64,000 nucleotides of DNA from Nocardia abscessus NBRC 100374 (GTDB lineage Bacteria; Actinomycetota; Actinomycetes; Mycobacteriales; Mycobacteriaceae): positions 1 to 64,000 of the forward strand of contig NZ_BAFP01000063.1 of assembly GCF_000308455.1 (NCBI RefSeq), written 5' to 3'. Both the position numbers and the translations under genes were made by a program. Below, piece after piece: positions 16,293 to 25,412 of this stretch; the stretch's first letter is position 1; every line of letters begins with the position of its first letter. Under the pieces are notes generated by a model that saw only the letters and a program-made list of their open reading frames with translations, was not told the origin of the DNA and ran no database searches.

Positions 16293-17480
16293 GTGGGCGA
16301 GGCATCGACAAGCGGTCCAGCACAAAGAGTGCTGCCCGGGATACTGAGACTCGGCGGCCACGTGCTGGCGGAGAGGATCTTTCGGCGCAGAGTTGTCGAG
16401 ATTCCGATGAAGAAGCGCGAGGTCGACGCGCAGTGGCTGACCGCGGTGCTTGCGGCCGAACATCCTGGGGCGGAGGTGGAATCGTTCGAGATCGTCGATG
16501 CCAGCGTTGGTACGACAAGCCGGTGGAAGGCTACGGTCAGCTACAACGAGGCCGGTCGGAAGGCTCAGTTGCCTGAGCATCTGTTCGCTAAGACAACGTC
16601 GACCTTTACCCAACGTCTGACGCAATACTTGGCACACGCGCTGCCCGGTGAGCCTGGGTTCTTCCAGTACTTGCGTCCAGAGCTGAATATCGAGGCTCCA
16701 CACGGATATTTCGGCGCCGCGGATTTGCGCACCGGCCGGTCACTCACGCTGCTCGAAGACATCAGCGTCACCAAGCAGGCACGATTCTGCACCCCGATGG
16801 AGCCCATCACCCGGGAGCAGATACAAGACCTGCTGGCGAACATGGCAGTCTGGCACGGTCACTACTGGGAGTCGCCCGAACTGAAGTCGCACAAATGGTT
16901 GAAGACGCCGAGCGCGCACTTCCGCAACTTCGACCGGCTCCTCGGAATGAGGAAACGAGCGAGTGTCGGGCTCGAGCGCGCTCCCCAGCTCGTGCCCGAC
17001 ACGCTGCCTCCCGTACAGGACGAACTCTATGACGCGTGTGAGAAGTCCCTACTGATCGCCGAACGAAGCGCGCAGACACTGCTGCACGGGGACCCCCACA
17101 TCGGCAACGCGTATGTGTGCGATGACGGCAGCATGGGTTTCACCGACTGGCAGTTGGTACTGCGGGGCAGCTGGGCTTTCGACGTGACCTACACGATCAC
17201 CTCCGGGCTCGAGGTGGAGGATCGCCGGGCGTGGGAGCGTGAGCTCATCGAGTTCTATGTCGACCGCCTGCACGCGGCAGGCGGGCCTGCCTTGCCTTTC
17301 GAGGCCGCATGGCTGGCCTACCGACAGCAGTGCCTCTATCCCTATTTCGCATGGATGATCACCATCGGGCGCAGTGCCCTCATGCCCGAATTCCAACCCG
17401 ACGAGGTATGTCGCGCGATCGTGCACCGCACATCCACGGCGATCATGGACCTGGACGCGCTGCACGCGGTCAACAGCTGA
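16293..17480 (+). CDS. Phosphotransferase-like protein (APH/ecdysteroid-kinase-like fold)
   Basis: 395 aa, GTG start at 16293 behind GAGGAAGG. The catalytic loop LLHGDPHIGNAYV carries the HGDxHxxN motif of aminoglycoside-phosphotransferase-like kinases, and MGFTDWQLVLRGS is the metal-binding DxD/DFG-equivalent. Similar proteins in actinobacteria are annotated as phosphotransferase or ecdysteroid-kinase-like and act on small molecules or CoA-linked lipids, but substrates are mostly unknown. About 250 bp before it (16043-16292) show nothing recognisable. It is followed by an unusually long perfect hairpin. Confidence 0.75.
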   Translation: MGEASTSGPAQRVLPGILRLGGHVLAERIFRRRVVEIPMKKREVDAQWLTAVLAAEHPGAEVESFEIVDASVGTTSRWKATVSYNEAGRKAQLPEHLFAKTTSTFTQRLTQYLAHALPGEPGFFQYLRPELNIEAPHGYFGAADLRTGRSLTLLEDISVTKQARFCTPMEPITREQIQDLLANMAVWHGHYWESPELKSHKWLKTPSAHFRNFDRLLGMRKRASVGLERAPQLVPDTLPPVQDELYDACEKSLLIAERSAQTLLHGDPHIGNAYVCDDGSMGFTDWQLVLRGSWAFDVTYTITSGLEVEDRRAWERELIEFYVDRLHAAGGPALPFEAAWLAYRQQCLYPYFAWMITIGRSALMPEFQPDEVCRAIVHRTSTAIMDLDALHAVNS

Positions 17481-17550
17481 TCCCACTGGATTGTTCGTTT
17501 TGGCCTACTCGCCGAGCGGCGATCCCATCGCCTGCGGCGGATACAGGGCC

Positions 17551-17605
17551 TGGGACTGCTGCACGACGAGGTGACAGGTTGACACCTCGTCGTGCAGCAG
17601 TCCCA
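17551..17605 (+). terminator. Perfect 23-bp inverted repeat hairpin
   Basis: Arms TGGGACTGCTGCACGACGAG plus GTG (17551-17573) are mirrored without mismatch at 17583-17605 around a 9-nt loop. It lies 70 bp behind the phosphotransferase gene and before the expansin-like gene, both on plus. No T tract follows. A terminator is the simplest reading; perfect stems of this length are unusual and could also be a mobile-element remnant. Confidence 0.6.
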
Positions 17606-17771
17606 TGTCAGATGCGGTGTAGAACCCTTGCCAGGTTGCGAGTTCGCTACGAAAGGGTGCTCTTTCACAATGAAGAATTTTCGTTCGCGGTGCACACGAG
17701 GCGCGGGGCTGCTTTCCTGGTGAAGTCAGGATGGACAGTCCGCGAGCAGGTGAGCCGGAGTCGGGGAAGCG

Positions 17772-18641
17772 ATGCACCGGGTACCGATCCAAGAGCGGCC
17801 ATTCCGTTCCGAATGGCTGTGGTTTGCCGCAGGCGTGCTGGCCACCGTCGCGGTGGTCGTCTGGCTGGTGCGGCCGTCGGCGCCGAGCTGCGGTGCCGCG
17901 ACCGCACTGAACGAGGCGTCCTCGCCCTCGCGATTACCGGTGAGCGCCATGACTTTCGCGCCGCTCGGGCCGGAAAGGTCCGCCGAGGCGCGCTACAACA
18001 GGTTCGGCAAGCAGGTGTCGTGTTCCTTCCGCGAGCTGCCGCCGGACGGGTACTACGCCGGGCTGTCCACCTCCGACTACGGTCGTGCCGACCTCTGCGG
18101 GGCGTATCTGGACATCCAGGGCCCACGCGGTCCGGTCCGGGCGCTGGTGGTGGACCACTGTCCGGCATGCGCTGGGGAAGAACTGAATCTGAGCGCGGCC
18201 GCGTTCGAGCTGATCGCCGATCCCGACGACGGGGTGGCTCCGATCCGCTACCGCCTGGTCCGCGACCCGCAACCGGTGCAGGAGCTGACCTTCGAGGTCA
18301 AGCAGGACTCTTCCCCATCCTGGTTCGGCATTCTGTTCGCCGGCACCGGAAATCCCTTGCGCGAGGCGGCTGTCCGGCCCGCAGGTGGCGGTCCGTGGCA
18401 ACAGCTCACCCGGCGGGCCGACAACTATTGGACCCTCTCCGGCGCCGGACGGGGCCCGTTCACGGCACGCGTGACGGACGTCTTCGGCAACGAGGCCGAG
18501 ATCACCGACGTCACGGTGAAGCCGGGGCGATACTCGGCGGGCATTCGGCTCTACTCCGGCGCGCCCTGGTTCACGTCCCTCGCGCCGTCCCTGGCGACCT
18601 CGACGGGGCCTGCCGCGGCGGCGTCCCGGTGCAGGCCATAG
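17772..18641 (+). CDS. Membrane-anchored expansin-like protein
   Basis: 289 aa; GGGGAAGCG precedes the ATG. One N-terminal transmembrane or signal-anchor segment (about 15-33). Residues 65-165 form a double-psi beta-barrel of expansin/RlpA type: GYYAGLSTSDYGRADLCGAY, VVDHCPACAGEELNLSAAAF, with the conserved Asp in VVDHCP and IRYRLV at the end. The C-terminal part (about 170-265) resembles the second, sugar-binding expansin domain (GGPWQQLTRRADNYW). Bacterial expansins loosen cell-wall glycan contacts without hydrolysis; here the anchored form would act outside the membrane. Confidence 0.8.
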   Translation: MHRVPIQERPFRSEWLWFAAGVLATVAVVVWLVRPSAPSCGAATALNEASSPSRLPVSAMTFAPLGPERSAEARYNRFGKQVSCSFRELPPDGYYAGLSTSDYGRADLCGAYLDIQGPRGPVRALVVDHCPACAGEELNLSAAAFELIADPDDGVAPIRYRLVRDPQPVQELTFEVKQDSSPSWFGILFAGTGNPLREAAVRPAGGGPWQQLTRRADNYWTLSGAGRGPFTARVTDVFGNEAEITDVTVKPGRYSAGIRLYSGAPWFTSLAPSLATSTGPAAAASRCRP

Positions 18642-18644
18642 CGA

Positions 18645-20330
18645 TCAGGCCAGTTTCGCGGCCAGCGCACGTCCGGCGGCCCGGCCGGAGAAGATGCACC
18701 CGCCGAGGAAGGTGCCCTCCAGCGCGTTGTACCCGTGCACGCCACCGCCGCCGAACCCGGCCACCTCGCCCGCGGCGTACAGACCGGGGAACGCCGTGCC
18801 GTCCGGCCGGATCACCTGCGAATCCAGGTCGGTCTGCAAGCCGCCCAGAGTCTTCCGGGTGAGAATGTTCAGCCGCACGGCGATCAGCGGTCCGGCGGCC
18901 GGGTCGAGGATCCGGTGCGGTTTGGCGACCCGGCCCGCCTTGTCGCCGAAGTACCGGCGCGCGTTGTCGATCGCCATCAGCTGGCTGTCCTTGCTGTACT
19001 TGTTCGCCAGTTCCCGGTCGCGGGCGACAATCTGGCGTTCCAGGTCGTCGTGGTCCAGTTGGGGGCCGCGCGCGATCTTGTTCATGCCTTCGACCAGTTC
19101 ACGCAGCGTGTCCGCGACGACGAAGTCGACGCCGTGCTGTTTGAACGCCTCGACCGGCCCCGGCGCCCCCTTGGCGACGCGGCTTTTCAGGGTGAGCTTG
19201 AGATCCTTACCGGTGATATCCGGGTTCTGCTCGGAGCCCGACAGCGCGAACTCCTTCTCGATGATCGACTGGGTGAGCACGAACCAGGAGTAGTCGTAGC
19301 CGGTCTTCAGGATCGCCTTCATCGTCGTATTGGTGTCGAACCCGGGGAAACACGGTGCGGGCAACCGTTTTCCGTTCGCGTCGAACCACAGCGACGACGG
19401 GCCCGGGATGATCCGGATGGCGTGGTCGGGCCAGATCGGATCCCAGTTGACGATGCCCTCGGTGTAGTGCCACATGCGGTCCCGGTTGACGATCGCGCCG
19501 CCCGCCGCCTCGGTGATGCCGAGCATCCGGCCGTCGACGTGCGCGGGCACGCCGGAGATCAGCGTCTTCGGGCACGGCCCGAGTCGCTCGGTGGGCCAGT
19601 TGCGCCGGATCATCTCGTGGTTGTGACCGATGCCGCCGGACGTCACGATCACGGCCTTGGCGCGGAGTTCGAACTCACCGACCGCGGTCCGGGACGAGGC
19701 GCGGCCGCGCTCGAGATCGGTGTCCTCGAGCACGGTGCCGCGCACGCCGACGACCGCGTCGTCCGCCACGATCAGTTCGTCCACGCGATGGCGGAAGCTG
19801 AAGCGAACCAGACCGCGCCGCTCGCCCTCGAGGACCGGCTCGGCGAAGACCCGCACCACCTCGGGGCCGGTGCCCCAGGTGAGGTGGAAGCGCGGCACCG
19901 AATTGCCGTGCCCGTCGGCGCGGTCGCCGCCGCGTTCGGCCCACCCGACCAGCGGGGTCACGCGCAGGCCGAGATCGCGCAGATAGTCGCGCTTCTCGGT
20001 GGCCGCGAACCGCACGTACGCCTGCGCCCACTGCCTGGCCCACTTGTCCTCGTCGTCGCGGTCGAACCCGGCCGAGCCGAGCCAGTCCTGCAGGGCGAGA
20101 TCGTAGGAGTCCTTGATGCCGAGGCGCCGCTGTTCCGGGCTGTCGACGAAGAACAGGCCGCCCAGCGACCAGAACGCCTGGCCGCCCAGGTTGTTGCGGT
20201 TCTCCTGGTCGAGCACGTGCACCGTGCGACCCGCCTTGACCAGCTCGTGCGTGGCGACCAGGCCGGCCAGCCCGGCGCCGATGACGAGGACGTCCGCCTC
20301 CGGCGTCACCTCGGGGCTGCTGTGGGACAT
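18645..20330 (-). CDS. FAD-binding dehydrogenase, KstD-related (Rv0785-like)
   Basis: 561 aa. The ADP-binding motif VLVIGAGLAGLVATHEL is near residue 15 and the C-terminal FAD contact GLYAAGEVAGFGGGGVHGYN near 520, as in fumarate reductase/3-ketosteroid-1-dehydrogenase flavoproteins. LGGQAFWSLGGLFF is typical of the Rv0785-type branch. ATG 20330 is chosen because AAGG lies six bases before it; an alternative ATG at 20336 would overlap the TetR stop. It is coupled to the TetR gene just upstream (stop 20333). The natural substrate of this branch is not known to me. Confidence 0.85.
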   Translation of the reverse strand: MSHSSPEVTPEADVLVIGAGLAGLVATHELVKAGRTVHVLDQENRNNLGGQAFWSLGGLFFVDSPEQRRLGIKDSYDLALQDWLGSAGFDRDDEDKWARQWAQAYVRFAATEKRDYLRDLGLRVTPLVGWAERGGDRADGHGNSVPRFHLTWGTGPEVVRVFAEPVLEGERRGLVRFSFRHRVDELIVADDAVVGVRGTVLEDTDLERGRASSRTAVGEFELRAKAVIVTSGGIGHNHEMIRRNWPTERLGPCPKTLISGVPAHVDGRMLGITEAAGGAIVNRDRMWHYTEGIVNWDPIWPDHAIRIIPGPSSLWFDANGKRLPAPCFPGFDTNTTMKAILKTGYDYSWFVLTQSIIEKEFALSGSEQNPDITGKDLKLTLKSRVAKGAPGPVEAFKQHGVDFVVADTLRELVEGMNKIARGPQLDHDDLERQIVARDRELANKYSKDSQLMAIDNARRYFGDKAGRVAKPHRILDPAAGPLIAVRLNILTRKTLGGLQTDLDSQVIRPDGTAFPGLYAAGEVAGFGGGGVHGYNALEGTFLGGCIFSGRAAGRALAAKLA

Positions 20331-20332
20331 GT

Positions 20333-20971
20333 TCATCCTTCGGTTGCGGTGCTGTAGGCCAGCACGACGTGGTGGAAGAGTTCGGTGCGCCGCGCGCGCA
20401 CGGCGCGGCTGTCCGGCTCCATCAGGACCTGCACGCTGGTGCCGTCGTGCACGGCGATGAGCGCTTGGCCGAACGACTCGGGATCCGGCACGGTGCGGCC
20501 GCCGCGGGCGAGCGCGGCGACGATGGTGGGCATGAGCGCCGCCACGATGGCCTCCTCGCGGGCGGCCATCACCCGGCGCAGCGCGGGGGTGCGCAGGGCG
20601 TGCGCGGTGAATTCCGCGGTGATCCGGTACCAGCCCTCGTCGACGGGAACCGCTCGTTCCAGGCGCTCGACGGCGGTGCGCACGTCATCGGCGCCTCCGG
20701 CCGCGATCCCGTCGAGAATCGCGCTCGCCTCGGTGAGCATCGCCGTGGAGCGCTGCTCCCACATGGCCAGGAACAGCTCGTCCAGCGAACTGAAATTCGA
20801 GTAGAACGCCCCGCGGGTGAACCCGGCGCGTTCGCACACCCGCTCCACGGTGGCGCGTCCGAAGCCCTCCTCGGCGAACGCCTCGTAGGCGGCTTTCAAC
20901 AGCCGGTTCCTGGTTTCGGCGCGGCGGCGGGTGACCCGGGCGGGCGCGGCCTGCGCGGCGTCGGACGCCAT
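20333..20971 (-). CDS. TetR-family regulator
   Basis: 212 aa, ATG at 20971 with GAGGAGG upstream. The N-terminal TetR HTH (RNRLLKAAYEAFAEEGFGRA, CERAGFTRGAFYSNFSSLDE) is clear; the rest is an all-helical ligand domain. It is the first gene of an operon with the flavoprotein dehydrogenase and overlies a pair of GATAC-N6-GTAC/GTATC sites 37-69 bp upstream of its start, suggesting autorepression and control of the dehydrogenase, and possibly of the divergent alcohol dehydrogenase at 21156. Confidence 0.87.
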   Translation of the reverse strand: MASDAAQAAPARVTRRRAETRNRLLKAAYEAFAEEGFGRATVERVCERAGFTRGAFYSNFSSLDELFLAMWEQRSTAMLTEASAILDGIAAGGADDVRTAVERLERAVPVDEGWYRITAEFTAHALRTPALRRVMAAREEAIVAALMPTIVAALARGGRTVPDPESFGQALIAVHDGTSVQVLMEPDSRAVRARRTELFHHVVLAYSTATEG

Positions 20972-21007
20972 CGGGCACCTCCTCGGTTCGGCCTCGACCG
21001 ATCATCG

Positions 21008-21040
21008 GATACAGAAATGTACTCGATACAGAAACGTATC
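21008..21040. promoter_or_regulatory. Two tandem TetR-type operator sites
   Basis: GATACAGAAATGTAC (21008-21022) and GATACAGAAACGTATC (21025-21040) are direct copies 17 bp apart. The second is itself a palindrome, GATAC-N6-GTATC. They lie upstream of the TetR start and in the divergent promoter of the alcohol dehydrogenase. Confidence 0.6.
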
Positions 21041-21155
21041 AGACTGCGTTGCCGAGCACGGCCGAATGCGCCGAGTAGGGTGAATCCGGCGCACCCCGGT
21101 GGGGGGCCGGGTTGCCCGATCCGTGTCGGTCCTATCGGTGCGAGGTGATCCGGCG

Positions 21156-22190
21156 ATGAGCGAACTCCCCGGCGGCAGGACCTCGATGCGGTGCTGGCGG
21201 GTGCGCAGGCCGGGGCCGATCGATGGCGGCCCGTTGCACGCGGAGCGCACGCCGGTGCCGGAACCCGGCCCGGGGGATCTGCTGGTGCGTGTTCTCGCCT
21301 GCGGCGTGTGCCGGACCGACTTGCATGTGGCCGAGGGGGATCTTCCGGTACACCGCGCCGCAGTGGTGCCCGGGCACGAGGTGGTCGGCGAGGTCGTCGC
21401 GTTCGGTCAGGGTGCGCAGCGGGAGGGTTTCGCGGTCGGGGATCGAGTGGGCATCGCCTGGTTGCGGCACACGTGCGGGGAGTGCAAATTCTGCCTGCGC
21501 GGGGCGGAGAACCTCTGTGCGCATTCGGCCTACACGGGCTGGGATGCCGACGGCGGGTACGCCGAATTCGCTCGCGTTCCTGCGGCATACGCGCTGCGGC
21601 TGCCCCCCGGTTACTCCGACGCGGACACGGCTCCGCTGCTGTGCGCCGGCATCATCGGGTACCGGGCGCTGCTGCGGGCCGCCGTGCCGCCGGGCGGGCG
21701 GCTCGGCATATACGGCTTCGGCGGCAGCGCGCACATCGCCGCCCAGGTGGCCGCCGCGCAGGGAGCGGAGGTGCACGTGATGACACGGGATCCGGCCGCG
21801 CGCGAGCTCGCGTCCGCCCTCGGGGCGGCGTCGGTGCAGGGCGCGGCGGATCCGCCTCCGGCGCTGCTGGATTCGGCGATCCTGTTCGCGCCGGTCGGTG
21901 ACCTGGTGCCGCCCGCCATGGCGGCGCTCGATCGGGGCGGCGTACTCGCCGTCGCCGGTATCCATCTCAGTGACATTCCCGCGCTGAACTACCAGCGGCA
22001 TCTGTTCCAGGAGCGGGAGATTCGCTCGGTGACCGCGAATACCCGCGCGGACGCCCGCGAATTCCTGGCTTTCGCCGCCGATCACCGGATACATCTGACC
22101 ACGCACGGGTACTCCCTGGACATGGCGGATCGGGCGCTGACCGATCTCGCGCACGGACGGTTCACCGGCGCAGCGGTTCTCGTGCCGTAG
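21156..22190 (+). CDS. Zinc-dependent alcohol dehydrogenase (AdhA-like)
   Basis: 344 aa; ATG 21156 with GAGGTGA upstream, preferred to an in-frame start at 21099. [16 protein letters not shown] supplies the catalytic-zinc Cys, [10 protein letters not shown] the His-Glu, and [15 protein letters not shown] the four structural-zinc cysteines. The Rossmann motif is seen as [15 protein letters not shown]. This matches the AdhA branch of actinobacterial zinc alcohol dehydrogenases, including a mycobacterial homologue (Rv1862). It probably oxidises primary or aryl alcohols. Divergent from the TetR operon. Confidence 0.85.
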   Translation: MSELPGGRTSMRCWRVRRPGPIDGGPLHAERTPVPEPGPGDLLVRVLACGVCRTDLHVAEGDLPVHRAAVVPGHEVVGEVVAFGQGAQREGFAVGDRVGIAWLRHTCGECKFCLRGAENLCAHSAYTGWDADGGYAEFARVPAAYALRLPPGYSDADTAPLLCAGIIGYRALLRAAVPPGGRLGIYGFGGSAHIAAQVAAAQGAEVHVMTRDPAARELASALGAASVQGAADPPPALLDSAILFAPVGDLVPPAMAALDRGGVLAVAGIHLSDIPALNYQRHLFQEREIRSVTANTRADAREFLAFAADHRIHLTTHGYSLDMADRALTDLAHGRFTGAAVLVP

Positions 22191-22345
22191 GGGCTCGGAG
22201 AACACGATTCGGCGCTGAGTCCGTATCGGTCGGATGGAGTTCCTTGACGGCCCTGGGAGCCGTTCTTACCTTCGCGGATATAGCCGTAATTGTCACTGAC
22301 AAGTGTCGATCGGCTGTCTCACAACGGCGTGAGTAGGTGAGTACG

Positions 22346-23002
22346 ATGGCCAATCGGAAGGTAATTCATTTCGAGAAGTGGCGTGTGGTAAGGGCGTTTG
22401 CCGTGCTACTGCTCGTCGCGGGATTCGGGGCGGCGACGGGATTGCAGGCATGGGCGACGTCCTGTGCGGCGGTCGACGTCGTCGTCGCGAGAGGCACCCA
22501 CGAACCCGGATATCTGGGTTCGGTGGTGGGCGACCCGCTCTATGACGCGCTGTGGCAAGCACTTCCGGTCGACTCGCAGGCCTACCGGGTGGACTATCCG
22601 GCCGACCTGCTCGATCCCTCCTCGATCAGCCGCGGCACCCAGGACATGACCGCCCATGTGATGTGGCAAGCGGCCAGGTGCCCGGACCAGCGGTTCATCC
22701 TGGTCGGCTTCTCGCAAGGTGCTGTCGTGACCCACGGGGTGCTCGGCACCGGCATCGTGACCGCGCTCGGCGGCATTCACTCGCTGCCCGCGGACCTGGA
22801 ATCCCGGGTGTCGGCGGTGCTGCTGTTCGGCGATCCCATCCGGCTGATCGGCTGGGGCGTGCCGGACCGATACGCCTGGCGAACCGGAAACTACTGCGCG
22901 AGTGGTGATCCGGTGTGCGAGGGCGGCATCCGTCCCGCCGCGCACACCGACTACCGGTGGGCCATGTGGCCCGCGGTCGAGTTCACGGTGTACCGGGTGT
23001 GA
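22346..23002 (+). CDS. Secreted cutinase-family esterase
   Basis: 218 aa. ATG 22346 lies five bases behind AGGTGA; an in-frame GTG at 22337 overlaps that site. An N-terminal hydrophobic segment (about 15-38) acts as signal peptide or anchor. Catalytic residues are visible: Ser123 in GFSQG, Asp188 in SGDPVC, and His200 in AAHTDY, with the cysteines of the cutinase disulphides (SCAAVDV, ARCPD, YCASGDPVC). Cutinase-like proteins of Mycobacteriales hydrolyse lipid esters and polyesters outside the cell. Its end faces the reductase gene across a shared terminator. Confidence 0.87.
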   Translation: MANRKVIHFEKWRVVRAFAVLLLVAGFGAATGLQAWATSCAAVDVVVARGTHEPGYLGSVVGDPLYDALWQALPVDSQAYRVDYPADLLDPSSISRGTQDMTAHVMWQAARCPDQRFILVGFSQGAVVTHGVLGTGIVTALGGIHSLPADLESRVSAVLLFGDPIRLIGWGVPDRYAWRTGNYCASGDPVCEGGIRPAAHTDYRWAMWPAVEFTVYRV

Positions 23003-23020
23003 CATCCCGGAAACGGGAAT

Positions 23021-23060
23021 CCGGACGGTGGGGCCGACCGAGGTCGGCCCCACCGTCCGG
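23021..23060. terminator. Bidirectional terminator, 19-bp perfect stem
   Basis: CCGGACGGTGGGGCCGACC (23021-23039) and its exact complement (23042-23060) lie between the convergent cutinase and acyl-CoA reductase genes. Symmetry and position fit termination of both. Confidence 0.75.
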
Positions 23061-23068
23061 GGTGCCCG

Positions 23069-25096
23069 CTACCAGTGCAAACCAGGAACGACGCGGGCGA
23101 CGCGCGCCGCGGGGGCGGGCAGCGCCATCAGCGGCATGATCACCGGGGCCAGCACGGACAGCGCGCCGCGGCTGGGCGCCTGCTCGGCGGTCGACTCCTC
23201 GGCCGGACGGCGGTCCGAGTCGCCCCGCGCGGCGCGGGATTCCCCGAACAGGCGGAAGCCCTGGTGCATGATCTGGCGTTTGACCGACGGCATCAGCAAC
23301 TCGACCGCCTGCGCGAAGGTGCCGACCGGTGTGTCGATGCGATCCGGGCGGTCCTCCAGCGCGCGGACCACGATAGCGGCGGCCTGCTCCGGATCCGGTA
23401 CCGGAAGTGCCCGGTACAGATCGGTCGGCGCGATCATCGGGGTCCGCACCAGCGGCATCCGCACCGAGGTGAACGTGATTCCGGCATCCCGGTTCTCCAC
23501 CGCCGCGATCTCGCTGAAGTTGTCCAGCGCCGACTTGCTCGCCACATAGGCGGCGAACCGGGGCACCTTGGTCTGCACCGCGATCGAGGAGATGTTGACC
23601 ACGTGCCCGAAGCGGCGCGCCCGCATCGACGGCAGCAGTCCGAGGATGAGCCGGACCGCGCCGAAGTAGTTCACCGCCATGGTGCGCTCGAAATCGTGCA
23701 TCCGGTCGGTGGAGTTGAGCACGGAGCGGCGGATCGAGCGGCCCGCGTTGTTCACCAGGTAGTCGACGTGGCCGTGGTCGTCGAGGACGCACTGCACGAG
23801 CTTCTCGACGGCTTCGGAGTCGGTGATGTCGCACGGATAGGTATGCGCGACACCGCCTTCCGCGCGCACGGCGTCGGCCGCGGCCGCCAAGTCGTCGTGA
23901 CCGCGGGCGACCATCAGCACCTTGGCGCCGCGCCGGGCGACGGCGTGCGCGGTGGCCAGCCCGATCCCGGAGGACGCGCCCGTGATCAGCACGACCCGGC
24001 CGGCCAGCGGGTCGCCGGAGACGGTCACGCGACCGCGCTGCGGGTCGAGGTGGTCACGCCAGTACTGCCACAGGCGTTCGGCGTAGCTGTCGAACGACGG
24101 CACGGTCGGCCCGGCGCTGCGCAGCTGGGCGCGGGTGGAGTCGCTGATGAACTCCGCGGAGAACGAAGTGTGCGGAGCGACTTCGGCCGGGATGCCGAGC
24201 TGTTCGAGCAGGAAATCGCGCACGGTGGCGACCCCGGGAAGGTGTGCCAGACCGCTGAGCGCCAGCCCGCTGCCCGGCAGTGTGCCCACGCCGGTGGGCG
24301 CGCCCGCCGCGGCGGCGAGGGCGCTGTACACCTCGCCGAACGGCTGTGGCTCGGGGTTGACCAGGTGGAAGGTGCGGCCGTCCAGGCCGGGGCGGCGGAT
24401 CAGTTCCGCCATCGCGGCCGAGACATAGTCGACCGGAACGATATTCGTCGCGCCGAGATCGGGCAGCGGCAACGGCAGATCGGACGGCAGGGTGCCGAGC
24501 TTCGCGATCGCGCTGAAGAAGTAGTAGGGGCCGTCGATCTTGTCCATCTCGCCGGTACGGGAATCGCCCACGATGATCGCGGGCCGGTAGACCCGCCAGC
24601 GCACGCCGCGCGATTCGCGCACCAGCTTCTCGGCGGCGAACTTGGTGCGGTGATACGGCGAGGTCAGTTGCTGTCCGAGGTCGAAGTCCTCCTCGAAGAA
24701 CTTGCCTTTGTGGTCGCCCGCCACCGCCACCGAGGAGACGTGGTGCAGCACCGCGCCCAGCTCGCGCGCCAAGCTCAGCACCGAGCGCGTGCCGGTGACG
24801 TTCGCGGCGTGCGCGGTGTCCTCGTCGGCGGTCATGTCGTAGACGGCGCCGAGATGGACGACGTGGTCGGCCTGCGGTGCCTCGCACGCCAGGCCGAGTC
24901 CGTCGGCGGTGAGATCGCCGATCAGCGCGAAGACACGTTCCGCGCCGCGCCAACCCGCCGCGATATCCGTGAATTTCGCCAGCGACGTTTCGCGCACCAG
25001 CACGTGGACAATCGCCTCGGCGTCGCGATCCAGGAGGTCCTGCACGACCCGCCTGCCCAAGAATCCGGTTCCGCCCGTCACGATGTAAGTGGCCAT
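23069..25096 (-). CDS. acrA1: Two-domain fatty acyl-CoA reductase (AcrA1-like)
   Basis: 675 aa; ATG 25096 with AGGAGAG upstream. The N-terminal domain (1-355) is a NAD-binding_4 'male sterility' reductase: YIVTGGTGFLGRRVV as nucleotide site and YHRTKFAAEKLV as active Tyr/Lys. The C-terminal domain (about 365-600) is a complete SDR with TGASSGIGLATA, NNAGRS and YVASKSALDNF. This double arrangement is that of mycobacterial fatty acyl-CoA reductase Rv3391. Such enzymes reduce acyl-CoA to aldehyde or alcohol for wax ester synthesis. A perfect palindrome lies about 140 bp upstream. Confidence 0.8.
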   Translation of the reverse strand: MATYIVTGGTGFLGRRVVQDLLDRDAEAIVHVLVRETSLAKFTDIAAGWRGAERVFALIGDLTADGLGLACEAPQADHVVHLGAVYDMTADEDTAHAANVTGTRSVLSLARELGAVLHHVSSVAVAGDHKGKFFEEDFDLGQQLTSPYHRTKFAAEKLVRESRGVRWRVYRPAIIVGDSRTGEMDKIDGPYYFFSAIAKLGTLPSDLPLPLPDLGATNIVPVDYVSAAMAELIRRPGLDGRTFHLVNPEPQPFGEVYSALAAAAGAPTGVGTLPGSGLALSGLAHLPGVATVRDFLLEQLGIPAEVAPHTSFSAEFISDSTRAQLRSAGPTVPSFDSYAERLWQYWRDHLDPQRGRVTVSGDPLAGRVVLITGASSGIGLATAHAVARRGAKVLMVARGHDDLAAAADAVRAEGGVAHTYPCDITDSEAVEKLVQCVLDDHGHVDYLVNNAGRSIRRSVLNSTDRMHDFERTMAVNYFGAVRLILGLLPSMRARRFGHVVNISSIAVQTKVPRFAAYVASKSALDNFSEIAAVENRDAGITFTSVRMPLVRTPMIAPTDLYRALPVPDPEQAAAIVVRALEDRPDRIDTPVGTFAQAVELLMPSVKRQIMHQGFRLFGESRAARGDSDRRPAEESTAEQAPSRGALSVLAPVIMPLMALPAPAARVARVVPGLHW

Positions 25097-25231
25097 CGCA
25101 CTCTCCTGCTGTTCACTCGAACCATGTTGTCGCACAAGTCATCCGGCATGCGGCAATGGATCCGGACAGCGTCGCTCGGCCCCCAGCGACAGAACGTCGG
25201 GCCGAAAGTAGGAACACCTTCGTCCTGACTT

Positions 25232-25247
25232 ATTACTGAACAGTAAT
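25232..25247. promoter_or_regulatory. Palindrome ATTACTG-AA-CAGTAAT
   Basis: Seven-base arms match perfectly across two bases. The site is AT-rich within GC-rich DNA and lies 136-151 bp upstream of the acyl-CoA reductase start. It has the size and symmetry of a TetR-type operator. The regulator is not encoded next to it. The rest of the 315-bp intergenic space (25097-25412) shows nothing further. Confidence 0.5.
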
Positions 25248-25412
25248 CGACCGCGTGTGGCACCGGCAAGCGATCATGACCCGTTCGGCCTGTGGGACTG
25301 GTCACCCGAATGTGCAGGTCAAACGGTATGTGTTACATAGATTTCCAGTTACCCACAATCTGGTCGAGTGTCCAGCAATCCGGCAGCGTCCGGTGCGGCT
25401 ACTTCCAGACGG

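Noticed and set aside
23075..25228. Plus-strand open frame of 717 codons
   Set aside because: It lies entirely opposite the acyl-CoA reductase gene, has no domain and no ribosome binding site; the minus-strand gene has clear motifs and start.
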